From NCBI RefSeq assembly GCF_014127485.1, contig NZ_CP059903.1, positions 1,612,001 to 1,676,000 on the forward strand: a stretch of DNA of 64,000 nucleotides. The letters run 5' to 3'. This document shows, in pieces, positions 27,019 to 37,792 of this stretch. The stretch comes from Nocardioides dongkuii (GTDB lineage Bacteria > Actinomycetota > Actinomycetes > Propionibacteriales > Nocardioidaceae). Made by a program: the position numbers and the translations under genes. Each line of letters begins with the position of its first letter. The first letter of the stretch is position 1. The notes beneath the pieces were generated by a model that searched no databases, was not told the DNA's origin, and was given only the letters and a program-made list of their open reading frames with translations.

Positions 27019-28503
27019 ATGACGTCTCGGGAACAACGACCACCGGCTTCTCCGCCAGATTCGGGGGCGGGCCGCACGGCTATCAGTTGGACGTCGATGG
27101 CGATCCTCATCGCCACCGCCGTCGCCAGTGTGCGCGGGCTGCCGGCCATGGCCGCCTACGACTGGTCGTCGATCTTCCTCTACGTGCTGCCGGCGATCCT
27201 GTTCATGGTGCCGGTGGCGCTGGTGGCCGCAGAGCTGGCCAGTGGCTGGAAGGGCGGGGTCTTCGTCTGGGTCAAGGAGGCCTACGGCGACCAGATCGGG
27301 TTCTTCGCGATCTGGCAGCAGTGGATGCAGAACGTCGCGTGGTACCCGGCCCAGCTGGCCTTCTTCGCCTCGGCGCTGGCCTACGTGTGGGATCCGAGCC
27401 TGGCCAACTCCGGGCTCTTCACCGGCCTGGTCATCCTGGTCGTGTATTGGGTCTCCACCCTCATCGCCACGTTCGGCGTCGACGCGTTTGCCAAGGTGGG
27501 CACGTGGGGCTTCCTGATCGGGACGCTCGTCCCGGCCGCGGCCCTGATCGTCTTCGCGGTGGCCTTCGTCGCCGACGGAGGTAAGTCGCAGCTGCCCGCG
27601 GTCAGTGACGCGGAGTGGTTCCCGAAGTTCACCGGCCTGGCGAGCATCGTGCTGATCGTCAGCAACTTCCTCTCCTACGCCGGCATGGAGATGAACGCGG
27701 TCCACGTGACCGAGATGCGCAGGCCCGCCAAGGAGTTCCCGAAGGCCATCGTCCTCTCCGTCGTGCTGATCCTGTTCGTCTTCATCCTGCCGACGCTCGC
27801 CATCTCGGTCGGCGTGCCGGGGTCCAGCGTCAACCTGACCCAGGGCGTGCTGCAGGCCTTCGACGTGTTCTTCAACCATCTCGGGATCTCCTGGGGGACC
27901 ACGGTGATGGCGTTGCTGATCGTCATCGGGATCCTCGCCTCGGTGGTCACCTGGATCCCCGGGCCGAGCAAGGGTCTGCTCCTCGTGGGCAAGGAGGGCT
28001 ACCTCCCTCCCCGCCTGCAGGGCACCAACAGCCGGGGCATGCAGGTCCCGATCATGGTCGCCCAGGGACTCATCGTCACGGTCCTGTCGATCCTGTTCGC
28101 GGTGCTGCCGTCGGTGCAGTCGGTCTTCTGGATCCTCACCGCCATGGCCGTCCAGCTCTACCTGATCATGTACATGATCATGTTCCTGGCGGCCATGAAG
28201 CTCCGCCGTACGCGCCCCGACGTCAAGCGCGGCTTCCGGTCGCCGGCGATGCCCGTCGTCGGGACGATCGGGTTCGTGGCCAGCCTGGCGGCCTTCATCC
28301 TGGGCTTCGTCGAACCCTCGGGGAACGCCGACTCGACACCACAGAGCATCTACATCCTGATCCTCGTCGCCGGCATCGTGCTCCTCGCTGTCTGGCCGTT
28401 CGTCCTCTACCGGCTGCGGAAGCCGGAATGGAAGATCGACCCTGCCCCGGACGGCACCGATGCCCACGGCCCGCAGGGTCCTGGTCAGGGTCAGGAGGCC
28501 TGA
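27019..28503 (+). CDS. gadC: APC-family permease, glutamate:GABA antiporter-like (GadC)
   Basis: A 494-residue permease with about 12 transmembrane helices. Motifs include ASVRGLPAMAAYDWSSIFLY at the start of the membrane domain, VPVALVAAELASGWKGGVFV, WQQWMQNVAWYP, and SNFLSYAGMEMNAVHVTEM. These resemble the GadC/YgjI branch of amino-acid antiporters, and gadB lies downstream. It would import glutamate and export GABA, consuming cytoplasmic protons with GadB. The C-terminal tail is a short hydrophilic Gly/Pro/Gln stretch, shorter than the Escherichia coli C-plug. ATG at 27019; next gene 5 bp after its stop. Confidence 0.83.
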   Translation: MTSREQRPPASPPDSGAGRTAISWTSMAILIATAVASVRGLPAMAAYDWSSIFLYVLPAILFMVPVALVAAELASGWKGGVFVWVKEAYGDQIGFFAIWQQWMQNVAWYPAQLAFFASALAYVWDPSLANSGLFTGLVILVVYWVSTLIATFGVDAFAKVGTWGFLIGTLVPAAALIVFAVAFVADGGKSQLPAVSDAEWFPKFTGLASIVLIVSNFLSYAGMEMNAVHVTEMRRPAKEFPKAIVLSVVLILFVFILPTLAISVGVPGSSVNLTQGVLQAFDVFFNHLGISWGTTVMALLIVIGILASVVTWIPGPSKGLLLVGKEGYLPPRLQGTNSRGMQVPIMVAQGLIVTVLSILFAVLPSVQSVFWILTAMAVQLYLIMYMIMFLAAMKLRRTRPDVKRGFRSPAMPVVGTIGFVASLAAFILGFVEPSGNADSTPQSIYILILVAGIVLLAVWPFVLYRLRKPEWKIDPAPDGTDAHGPQGPGQGQEA

Positions 28504-28508
28504 GTCCG

Positions 28509-28946
28509 ATGATCGCCACGCAAGCACGAGCACTCCGCTCCTCCGTGGGAGCGGCCGGCCTGGTCCTCGCCGTGGGGCTCGGGGTCACCGGCTGCTCCGC
28601 CGCAGGGAGCGCATCCGACTCCGGCAGCGACGAGGCACGCACTCTCGCCGGCCAGCTCAACGACCGCCTGGCCGCGAGCGGCCTGCCCACGATCGACGCC
28701 GAGACGGCGGCCTCGCTCTACGGCACCGACGGTGGCGTGAGCTGCGAGAACGTCGGCGAGCTCCAGCAACAGCTGGCCCTCTCGCAGTTCGGCAACAACG
28801 CGAACAACCTCCGCCGCGTGGTGCTGGACCCCAGCCTCGTCAACTACGACCTGGCCGTCATCGATACCTACTGCCCTGACCAGCTCGCCGACTTCGAGGA
28901 CCTCGTCGAGGAGCTCGACACCGAGGACACGGTCCCGACGCCGTAG
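28509..28946 (+). CDS. Small secreted lipoprotein in the gad operon
   Basis: A 145-residue protein with a lipoprotein signal: basic start, hydrophobic stretch, and lipobox VTGC with Cys29. The mature part has two further Cys (79 and 122), likely a disulfide, in the segments [11 protein letters not shown] and [12 protein letters not shown], and an acidic C-terminus. No assigned family; it loosely recalls small actinobacterial lipoproteins of the DUF732 kind. Only 5 bp from gadC and about 110 bp from gadB, so it is probably cotranscribed. A role at the cell surface under acid stress is inferred. Confidence 0.72.
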   Translation: MIATQARALRSSVGAAGLVLAVGLGVTGCSAAGSASDSGSDEARTLAGQLNDRLAASGLPTIDAETAASLYGTDGGVSCENVGELQQQLALSQFGNNANNLRRVVLDPSLVNYDLAVIDTYCPDQLADFEDLVEELDTEDTVPTP

Positions 28947-29056
28947 GACCTGGTCGGCGAGAGCCGGCCCCCCCCACCGCAGACGCGACCGAGCAGCAGC
29001 CATGCATGACCCACCGACCCGCGCGAGCACGCGCGGACCATGAGGAGTCGACCCAC

Positions 29057-30445
29057 ATGTTGCACCACAAGAACTCAGTCCGAGACGCTCTCGAGGACGA
29101 CGTCTTCGCCTCGACCGACCTGTCGACCGCGATGCCGAAGTACAAGTTTCCCGCCGACGAGCACGTTCCTCGGCACGCGTTCCAGGTGGTGCGCGACGAG
29201 CTGATGCTCGACGGGAACTCACGTCAGAACCTGGCGACGTTCTGCCAGACGTGGGTCGAGCCCGAGATCAACGAGCTGATGACGCTGTCGGTCGACAAGA
29301 ACATGATCGACAAGGACGAGTACCCGCAGACCGCCGAGCTGGAGGCACGCTGCGTGCACATGCTCGCCGACCTCTGGAACAGCCCGGATGCGGCCGACAC
29401 GATGGGGACCTCGACCACCGGTTCGAGCGAGGCCGCCATGCTCGGCGGGATGGCGCTGCTGTGGAAGTGGCGCGAGCGCCGACGTGCCGCGGGGCAGCCG
29501 ACCGACCGGCCCAACCTCGTCACCGGACCGGTCCAGATCTGCTGGCACAAGTTCACCCGCTACTGGGACATCGAGCACCGTGAGATCCCGATGGAGGGCG
29601 ACCGGTTGATCATGAACCCCGAGGAGGTGCTGAAGCGGGTCGACGAGAACACCATCGGGGTGGTCCCCACGCTCGGCGTGACCTTCACCTGTCAGTACGA
29701 GCCCGTGGCCGACGTGGCCGCGGCGCTGGACAAGCTCGAGGCCGACTCCGGGCTCGACATCCCCATGCACGTCGACGGCGCCAGCGGGGGCTTCATCGCC
29801 CCGTTCGTCGAGCCGGACCTCCTCTGGGACTTCCGGCTGCCCCGGGTGAAGTCGATCAACGCCTCGGGACACAAGTTCGGGCTGGCCCCGCTCGGCGTCG
29901 GCTGGGTGGTGTGGCGCGACGCCGCGGAGCTTCCGGACGACCTGGTCTTCCACGTCAACTACCTCGGCGGCGACATGGCGGTGTTCGCGCTGAACTTCTC
30001 ACGCCCCGGCGGCCAGATCGTCGCGCAGTACTACAACTTCCTCCGCCTCGGCCGGGAGGGCTACCGCAAGATCCACCAGGCGGGCTACGACACGGCGCGC
30101 TACCTCTCCGACGAGATCGCGGCCATGGGCCCGTTCGAGATGATCTACGACGGTCGCGGCGGCATCCCTGGACTCACCTGGAAGCTCAAGGAGGGGGTCG
30201 ACCACGGGTTCAACCTCTTCGACCTCGCTGACCGGCTGCGCACCCGCGGGTGGCAGGTGCCGGCGTACACGCTGCCGCCGCACCGCGAGGACCTGGCGAT
30301 CCAGCGGGTCCTGGTGCGTCACGACTTCAGTCGCGACATGGCCAGCTTGCTGCTCGATGACTACCGGCGGTCGCTCGAGACCCTCGAGAAGCATGGCCTG
30401 AAGGAATCGCTGGGGGCCGACGAGGGGACCTCCTTCCACCACTGA
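29057..30445 (+). CDS. gadB: Glutamate decarboxylase
   Basis: A 462-residue PLP enzyme that converts glutamate plus H+ to GABA plus CO2. Key elements: [33 protein letters not shown] with the PLP-ring Asp240, and [11 protein letters not shown] with the PLP lysine at 273. Length equals Escherichia coli GadB (466). The C-terminus SFHH is reminiscent of the SFKHT tail whose His plugs the active site at neutral pH, hinting at pH-controlled activity. ATG at 29057 chosen because TGAGGAG lies 9 bp upstream; an upstream frame start at 29006 lacks this. Confidence 0.95.
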   Translation: MLHHKNSVRDALEDDVFASTDLSTAMPKYKFPADEHVPRHAFQVVRDELMLDGNSRQNLATFCQTWVEPEINELMTLSVDKNMIDKDEYPQTAELEARCVHMLADLWNSPDAADTMGTSTTGSSEAAMLGGMALLWKWRERRRAAGQPTDRPNLVTGPVQICWHKFTRYWDIEHREIPMEGDRLIMNPEEVLKRVDENTIGVVPTLGVTFTCQYEPVADVAAALDKLEADSGLDIPMHVDGASGGFIAPFVEPDLLWDFRLPRVKSINASGHKFGLAPLGVGWVVWRDAAELPDDLVFHVNYLGGDMAVFALNFSRPGGQIVAQYYNFLRLGREGYRKIHQAGYDTARYLSDEIAAMGPFEMIYDGRGGIPGLTWKLKEGVDHGFNLFDLADRLRTRGWQVPAYTLPPHREDLAIQRVLVRHDFSRDMASLLLDDYRRSLETLEKHGLKESLGADEGTSFHH

Positions 30446-30461
30446 CGACCGGAGCGACGAG

Positions 30462-30500
30462 ACGCCCAGCGTCGGCCCACGCCGGGCCGACGCTGGGCGT
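30462..30500. terminator. 17-bp perfect hairpin terminator after gadB
   Basis: Arms 30462-30478 and 30484-30500 (acgcccagcgtcggccc and its complement) pair perfectly around a 5-nt loop, 16 bp after the gadB stop. It probably ends the gadC-lipoprotein-gadB transcript, leaving the amidotransferase with its own or read-through expression. Confidence 0.85.
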
Positions 30501-30613
30501 GCGACGCTGACCACCTCCGCAGGAGCCAGCCGAGCCCGTCGAAGCGCGCCACACGTCCCGCCGAGCGCGCGGGTGCCCACTGGAAACACAGAGCTGATGC
30601 CTCAGGAGGATCC

Positions 30614-31504
30614 ATGTGCCGGTTGTTCGGGATGCACGCGGGGCGCACGCCGCGACGAGCGACGTTCTGGCTGCTGAGCGCACCGGACAGCTTGGCCGAG
30701 CAGAGCCATCGGATGCCCGACGGCACGGGACTGGGGGTCTTCGGGGTCGACGGCCACCCCGTCCTGGAAAAGCAGCCGCTGCCCGCGTACGACGATCGTG
30801 CGTTCGCCACCGAGTCCAAGGACCTGGCCAGCACCACCTTCGTGGCCCACGTGCGCTACGCGACCACCGGCCCGGTCCGGCCTGAGAACACCCATCCCTT
30901 CGCGCAGGACGGACGCCTGCTCGCCCACAACGGTGTGGTGGAGGACCTGGACCGACTCGAGGACCGCCTGCGAGACCTCGACGCGATGAGCCTGGTCCAC
31001 GGGCAGACCGACTCCGAGCGGGTCTTCGCGCTGATCAGCGCGGAGGCGCGTCGCAACGGAGGGGACGTCGGCGCCGCCATCACCGCTGCACTGAGCTGGA
31101 TCGCGGAGAACCTGACGCTGTACGCGGTCAACATCATCCTGGCCACCCCCACTGACCTGTGGGCGGTGCGCTACCCCGACACCCACGAGCTCCACGTGCT
31201 CGAGGTCTCCGGCCGAGACGGCCTCGACGCGCTCCAGCACGGCACCAACCGGATCAGCACGCGCAGTGAGGAGCTCGCCGGCCAGCGCAGCGTCGTGATC
31301 GCCAGTGAGCCGATGACCGACGACCCCGGCTGGCGGCTGCTGGACTCGGGAGAGGTTCTCCACGTCGGCCCGGACCTGGACGTGCACAGCTCCAGCCCGC
31401 TGCCTGCGCATCCCGCCCACCTCCGGGCGATCGGCGACCTCGATCGGGACACGGCGCTCGCCCAGCATCCCGGTGGTCACGAGGGCCTGGCCGCGGGCCA
31501 TTAG
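30614..31504 (+). CDS. Class II glutamine amidotransferase (stand-alone Ntn hydrolase)
   Basis: A 296-residue protein whose Met is followed by Cys2 (MCRLFGMHAG), the Ntn nucleophile. Other family marks: FVAHVRYATTGPVRPENTHP, LLAHNGVVEDLDRLEDRL and QTDSERVFALI. There is no fused synthase domain. Stand-alone members hydrolyse glutamine or gamma-glutamyl compounds (YafJ/EgtC type). Next to gadB, a glutaminase that supplies glutamate and base-generating NH3 is an attractive inference. A strong AGGAGG (30604-30609) precedes the ATG at 30614. A 168-bp gap with terminator separates it from gadB. Confidence 0.85.
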   Translation: MCRLFGMHAGRTPRRATFWLLSAPDSLAEQSHRMPDGTGLGVFGVDGHPVLEKQPLPAYDDRAFATESKDLASTTFVAHVRYATTGPVRPENTHPFAQDGRLLAHNGVVEDLDRLEDRLRDLDAMSLVHGQTDSERVFALISAEARRNGGDVGAAITAALSWIAENLTLYAVNIILATPTDLWAVRYPDTHELHVLEVSGRDGLDALQHGTNRISTRSEELAGQRSVVIASEPMTDDPGWRLLDSGEVLHVGPDLDVHSSSPLPAHPAHLRAIGDLDRDTALAQHPGGHEGLAAGH

Positions 31505-31546
31505 GCCAACACCGCGCCTCACAAGCGATCACGTGCAAGTCCTTCG

Positions 31547-31699
31547 ATGCTCACTTCGGGTCGCGCTCGCGCACCGCCGAGCCCGGCGGACGTACGTCGC
31601 TGGGCGTCCGCGCACGACATCGTCGTCTTCGACCGCGGCCGGATCCCGGTGACAGTCATGGATCAGTACCTCGAGGCCCGCGCTCGCGGCGAGATCTGA
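31547..31699 (+). CDS. Mini-Lsr2: 50-residue ORF equal to the Lsr2 C-terminal DNA-binding domain
   Basis: Short ORF from ATG 31547 to TGA 31699. The product core PADVRRWASAHDIVV and FDRGRIPVTVMDQYLEAR matches the Lsr2 C-terminal domain (family pattern: IREWA....G..VS.RGRIP..V..AY). The RGR loop that inserts in the minor groove of AT-rich DNA is intact. The N-terminal dimerisation domain of Lsr2 is absent. No clear ribosome-binding site, so it may be a remnant, an expressed domain protein, or the 3' part of a truncated gene. It lies at the right end of the island. Confidence 0.62.
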   Translation: MLTSGRARAPPSPADVRRWASAHDIVVFDRGRIPVTVMDQYLEARARGEI

Positions 31700-31899
31700 C
31701 ACTGCGGTCGCCTGCGACAGCCGGTGCCCGCTGACACGAGGGCTCGGAATGGGCTCGCTTTGATCCGCAAACGTCCTCAGCGGCTTGCTGGCGCCCTCAG
31801 ACCTCTCAGGTGGCATCGCTGCAGGTCGGAGGGCAGTTTGTTCATGGAGTGAGCCAGTCGCACAGGATCGTTCTCACGCTCAGGCCCATCGACGTGTTC
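31700..31899. other. Noncoding stretch at right end of island
   Basis: No supported gene or RNA. It has stop codons in all frames used by neighbours and a mixed composition, consistent with degraded element DNA leading to the right repeat. Confidence 0.5.
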
Positions 31900-31926
31900 C
31901 CCGATGACACACCACGTCGAATGCGT
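31900..31926. repeat. Putative attR: right copy of 27-bp direct repeat
   Basis: Matches 26162-26188 in 26 of 27 positions. With a one-base correction the region still reads V-F-P-M-T-H-H-V-E-C-V-A in the methyltransferase frame, as expected if the original 3' end of that gene was displaced here by integration. It lies 20 bp from the 3' end of the next gene. Confidence 0.75.
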
Positions 31927-31946
31927 AGCGCGCTGGTGCCGGCGTC

Positions 31947-32561
31947 CTAGCCGAGCAGGAGGCCCTTGGCCCGGTACGACGGGTCGACGAGGACGTGGTG
32001 GAGCGGCCGTTTGACGCCCTGGTAGGTCTGGACGGCGACGAAGAGGGCGGCTCTCGCCCCCGGCACCTTGCCCAAGGCGTCGCGGTCGCCCGAGGTGCGC
32101 GCCGCGAACCACAGGCGGTGCCGCGACACCCCGACGAGCCGCAGCGCCCCGACGGCCGCCAGCGCGGCCGGCGCGGCGTTGGCCGGGACGGCGGCCCGGA
32201 GGTCGGCCAGGATCGAGGGATAGGCGTCGAGCAGGGGGTCCTGGGCGCCGAACACGTCGGTGTCGGAGGTCCGGTCGGGCCGGACCGACGCCGGCCGGGC
32301 GCCGGTGCGCCAGCGGACGTCCGTGACCTTCGCCCGAGTCACCTCCGACGCTCGACGTGCCAGCAGCTCGCCGAGCGGGCCCGCCAGCGCGTCGCGGCAG
32401 CGGGCCGGACCGACGACGGTCAGCACGGTGCCGACGAGGGCGAGGTCGCACTCGTGCCAGGCGACGCCGAGCGGGCTGGTCGCCAGCTCGTCCGAGGTGA
32501 CGATCTCCCCGGCCCAGAGGCGACGGAGGCGGACGGCGAGGGCAGGCGGCGTCAAAGGCAT
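31947..32561 (-). CDS. Hypothetical protein
   Basis: A 204-residue soluble protein with no signal peptide or membrane helix and no family I recognise. Visible features: a basic N-terminus (LAVRLRRLWAGE), a Cys pair region (WHECDLALVGT, GPARCRDALAG), a central variable part, and a conserved-looking C-terminus KRPLHHVLVDPSYRAKGLLL. Codon use is typical of the chromosome. Start at ATG 32561 is preferred; the frame stays open further upstream through the hairpin region, which looks noncoding. Its stop lies just outside the island's right repeat. Divergent from acn. Confidence 0.62.
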   Translation of the reverse strand: MPLTPPALAVRLRRLWAGEIVTSDELATSPLGVAWHECDLALVGTVLTVVGPARCRDALAGPLGELLARRASEVTRAKVTDVRWRTGARPASVRPDRTSDTDVFGAQDPLLDAYPSILADLRAAVPANAAPAALAAVGALRLVGVSRHRLWFAARTSGDRDALGKVPGARAALFVAVQTYQGVKRPLHHVLVDPSYRAKGLLLG

Positions 32562-32621
32562 GGCCGCACTCCAGCAGGGGGCGCCGACATCGGCGTACGC
32601 CCTGCCGGACTTCTCAGGGAG

Positions 32622-32685
32622 AACCTGATGTTCCGGGGCATCGCGATGGGCCCCGAACATCAGGTTTCCCCGGATCACCGGGGAA
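32622..32685. promoter_or_regulatory. Two tandem hairpins upstream of the hypothetical gene and acn
   Basis: Hairpin one: aacctgatgttc (32622-32633) pairs with gaacatcaggtt (32655-32666), extended by five more pairs with one bulge and a 10-nt loop. Hairpin two: ttccccgg (32666-32673) pairs with ccggggaa (32678-32685) around atca. Role unknown; they sit in the 271-bp divergent intergenic region. Confidence 0.6.
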
Positions 32686-32734
32686 TCCGGCACCCCCTCC
32701 GGACTCCAATTGTCCACCCCCTCGACGTCGTGTA

Positions 32735-32748
32735 TCTTGACGTCAAGA
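32735..32748. promoter_or_regulatory. Perfect 14-bp palindrome upstream of aconitase (putative operator)
   Basis: tcttgacgtcaaga at 32735-32748 is fully self-complementary. It lies 85 bp before the acn start and contains a TTGACG that could double as a -35 element. A regulator binding here would control aconitase; its identity cannot be read from the window. Confidence 0.6.
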
Positions 32749-32832
32749 GATATCGCGGCGGCGGTTGGGTACGGCAAGATTGAGTGCGACCCACCGACGT
32801 CATCGCAGCAGCGACAGAGGAGATGAACGGCC

Positions 32833-35712
<2,880 letters not shown>

Positions 35713-35728
35713 CCCGGATCCGCTCCCA

Positions 35729-35773
35729 CCTGTGCCACCCTGCTGCCCATGAGGCGCAGCAGGGTGGCACAGG
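35729..35773. terminator. 17-bp perfect hairpin overlapping the next gene's start
   Basis: Arms 35729-35745 (cctgtgccaccctgctg) and 35757-35773 pair perfectly around an 11-nt loop, 17 bp after the acn stop. The loop contains the ATG (35749) of the downstream lipoprotein. It could terminate acn and also block translation initiation of read-through transcripts. Confidence 0.75.
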
Positions 35774-36390
35774 TCGTTCTCGGGATGGTTCTGCTGGGAG
35801 GTCTCGCCGGGTGCGGCGACGACGACCCGGAGGCGACGCCGGAGCAGGCCCCGACCGTGACCGTCACCGAGACGGTGACCCCCAGCCCGACGGCGAGCGC
35901 CACGCCGACGCCGTCGGCGACCGAGGAGCCGTCGCCGGTGGAGTCCGCGTCGCCCGTGGCGCCCGACGAGCTCCCGCGCACGTACGACGCCGCGACGGCG
36001 CTCTTCGACGCCTCCGGCCAGGAGCCCGCGTCGTACCGCCGGTTCGCGACCCCGGACGGCGAGATCTACTGCGTCCTGGACGACAAGGCGCTCCCCGCCG
36101 GCTGTGAGCTCGGCCAGACCGGCGGCGCGGAGGACCCGAAGGTGTGCGGCGAGGCGCTGACCACGAAGGTCGGCCGGATCGAGGTCCAGAACGGCCGCCC
36201 GACCCCGGTCTGCAACACCGACACCATCCGCGGCGACATGCCCGACGTCCTTGCTCCCGGCGAGGTCGCGCGCGCGGGAGACGTGCAGTGCCTGAACGCC
36301 GGCGCCGCGGGCGTCGTGTGCCTGCTGCTCTCCTCGAGCGAGGGGTTCGCCGTCCGCGCGGGGGAGTACGCGATCTTCAGCGCGGCCTGA
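35749..36390 (+). CDS. Secreted lipoprotein with Thr/Pro-rich linker
   Basis: A 213-residue predicted lipoprotein: basic N-terminus MRRSR, hydrophobic segment and lipobox LAGC (Cys22). A Thr/Ser/Pro/Glu-rich linker (about residues 28-72) precedes a C-terminal domain with six Cys (in IYCVLDD, AGCELG, VCGEAL, VCNTDT, QCLNAG, VCLLLS), likely three disulfides. No known family recognised. The start codon sits in the loop of a hairpin and lacks an evident ribosome-binding site; a later ATG at 35786 would destroy the signal peptide. Confidence 0.75.
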   Translation: MRRSRVAQVVLGMVLLGGLAGCGDDDPEATPEQAPTVTVTETVTPSPTASATPTPSATEEPSPVESASPVAPDELPRTYDAATALFDASGQEPASYRRFATPDGEIYCVLDDKALPAGCELGQTGGAEDPKVCGEALTTKVGRIEVQNGRPTPVCNTDTIRGDMPDVLAPGEVARAGDVQCLNAGAAGVVCLLLSSSEGFAVRAGEYAIFSAA

Positions 36391-36448
36391 CCCCCTCCTT
36401 CCGGGCCGGTCGTCGCGTGTTCCTGGGTGAGCACCCGAGGAGGACCCG

Positions 36449-37792
36449 ATGAGCACGCTGCACGACCGACTGGCCGAGCTCGCCGACGACGCGTCCCCGG
36501 CGCCCGGCGAGGCGCGGGACCCGGGCAACCTGTGGGACCGGGGGCGGCGCTACGGCAGGCGCCGCCGGGGTGCGGCCGCCGCGCTGGTGGTCGCCGTCCT
36601 GCTGGTGCTCGCCGCCGGCGCCGGCTCGTGGTGGCAGGTGCGCCCGGCCGGGATCGACCCGGCCGGGGGCCCGGCGTCGCTGCGGCTGCCCGAGCGGCTC
36701 TACACCCCCAGCGGGTGGACGCCCGGCACCGACGGGACCGGTCCGGTCGGACCGCTGGTCGCCGTCGTCGGGGCGGAGCGGTCGGGCTGGACCGGGTCGG
36801 GCTTCGGCCTCGCCGGGGTGACGGGCTCGGGGGAGTACGCCTTCCTCGACCTCCCCGGGTGGCGGGACGACGTCAGCCTCGACGGCGAGACGGTGGCGCT
36901 CAGCCCGGACGGCCGACGCCTGGCGTACTGGTACGCCGAGCCGGGCGAGGACGAGGACGTGGATGTCGCCTCGGGCGTCGCGGTCTACGACACCGTGACC
37001 GGGAAGACGGTGCGCCACGACGTGGAGGCACCGCTGGGTGTGACGCCCCAGAGTCTGGGGTGGAGCGGCGAGACCTTGTGGGTCCCGGTGTGGGAGCACG
37101 AGAACGCCCCGGACTTGGGGAGCTCGGTCAGCAGGTTCCACCACGTCCTGCGGTGGGACGTCGGGTCCGGTGAGGCCGTGGAGGACGGCCCACGGGCCCT
37201 CTTGAGCCTGGACGGCGCGACGACGTGGGGCGACCGCCTCGTCGTCCAGCGGGGTCGCACGGTGCGCAGCGTGACCGCGGACGGCGAAGTGACCAGCCTG
37301 GCCCGGCTCGTCGGCCGGACCGACGGGGGCGCGGTGGCGGTGAGCCCCGGGGGGACCCGGCTCGCGACGCTCGGCGACGCCGACCCCCGGGGCGAGTCGA
37401 GCGTCCGCCCCCAGCAGGTCGTGGTGGCGCCGGTGCCCGCCCGATCCGGCGCCGACGTGCGGCCGGCGCCGGTGGGCTCCGAGCCGGTCGACGCGATCGT
37501 CGGCTGGCGCGACGACGAGCACGTCGTGACGCTCCGCTACGCCTCGACCGGGGCGGTGTACGAGACCGTCGACGTCCGCACCGGGGAGCACCGGGAGCTG
37601 GTCCGACTGCCGGCCGAGAACGTCTCCCCGGGCACGCTCGTGGCCGCGGAGGCGCTCCGGGCGCCGCTCGTCGACGCGCCGTCGCCACCGGAGCGGCTCG
37701 ACCCGCGCCTGGTCGCCGCAGGCGGGGTGGGACTCGCGCTGCTCGTCGGCGTGGTGGCACTGCGGCTCTGGAGGCGTCGTGTCCAGCCCTGA
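36449..37792 (+). CDS. Hypothetical membrane-anchored beta-propeller-like protein
   Basis: A 447-residue protein. Cytoplasmic N-terminus with Arg cluster, transmembrane helix at about residues 42-60, an extracytoplasmic part with WD40/TolB-like strand repeats (ALSPDGRRLAYWYA, AVSPGGTRLATLGD, VGWRDDEHVVTLRY), and a second helix at about 418-440 followed by a short basic tail. GAGGAGGAC provides a strong ribosome-binding site for the ATG at 36449. It overlaps the following sigma-factor gene by 14 bp, so it probably senses or signals through that sigma factor. Function otherwise unknown. Confidence 0.75.
   Translation: MSTLHDRLAELADDASPAPGEARDPGNLWDRGRRYGRRRRGAAAALVVAVLLVLAAGAGSWWQVRPAGIDPAGGPASLRLPERLYTPSGWTPGTDGTGPVGPLVAVVGAERSGWTGSGFGLAGVTGSGEYAFLDLPGWRDDVSLDGETVALSPDGRRLAYWYAEPGEDEDVDVASGVAVYDTVTGKTVRHDVEAPLGVTPQSLGWSGETLWVPVWEHENAPDLGSSVSRFHHVLRWDVGSGEAVEDGPRALLSLDGATTWGDRLVVQRGRTVRSVTADGEVTSLARLVGRTDGGAVAVSPGGTRLATLGDADPRGESSVRPQQVVVAPVPARSGADVRPAPVGSEPVDAIVGWRDDEHVVTLRYASTGAVYETVDVRTGEHRELVRLPAENVSPGTLVAAEALRAPLVDAPSPPERLDPRLVAAGGVGLALLVGVVALRLWRRRVQP

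Larger units (their letters stand above)
26162..31926. mobile_element. Small integrated genomic island carrying a glutamate decarboxylase module
   Basis: A 5.76-kb interval bounded by the 27-bp direct repeat. Contents in order: decayed tyrosine recombinase (reverse), gadC-like permease, lipoprotein, gadB, class II amidotransferase, and an Lsr2-domain mini-ORF. The repeat is an exonic site at the 3' end of a conserved housekeeping gene. No phage structural, plasmid or conjugation genes are seen, so it is a passive or degraded integrative element. Boundaries rest on the repeats and the recombinase fragment; transfer is inferred. Confidence 0.7.
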
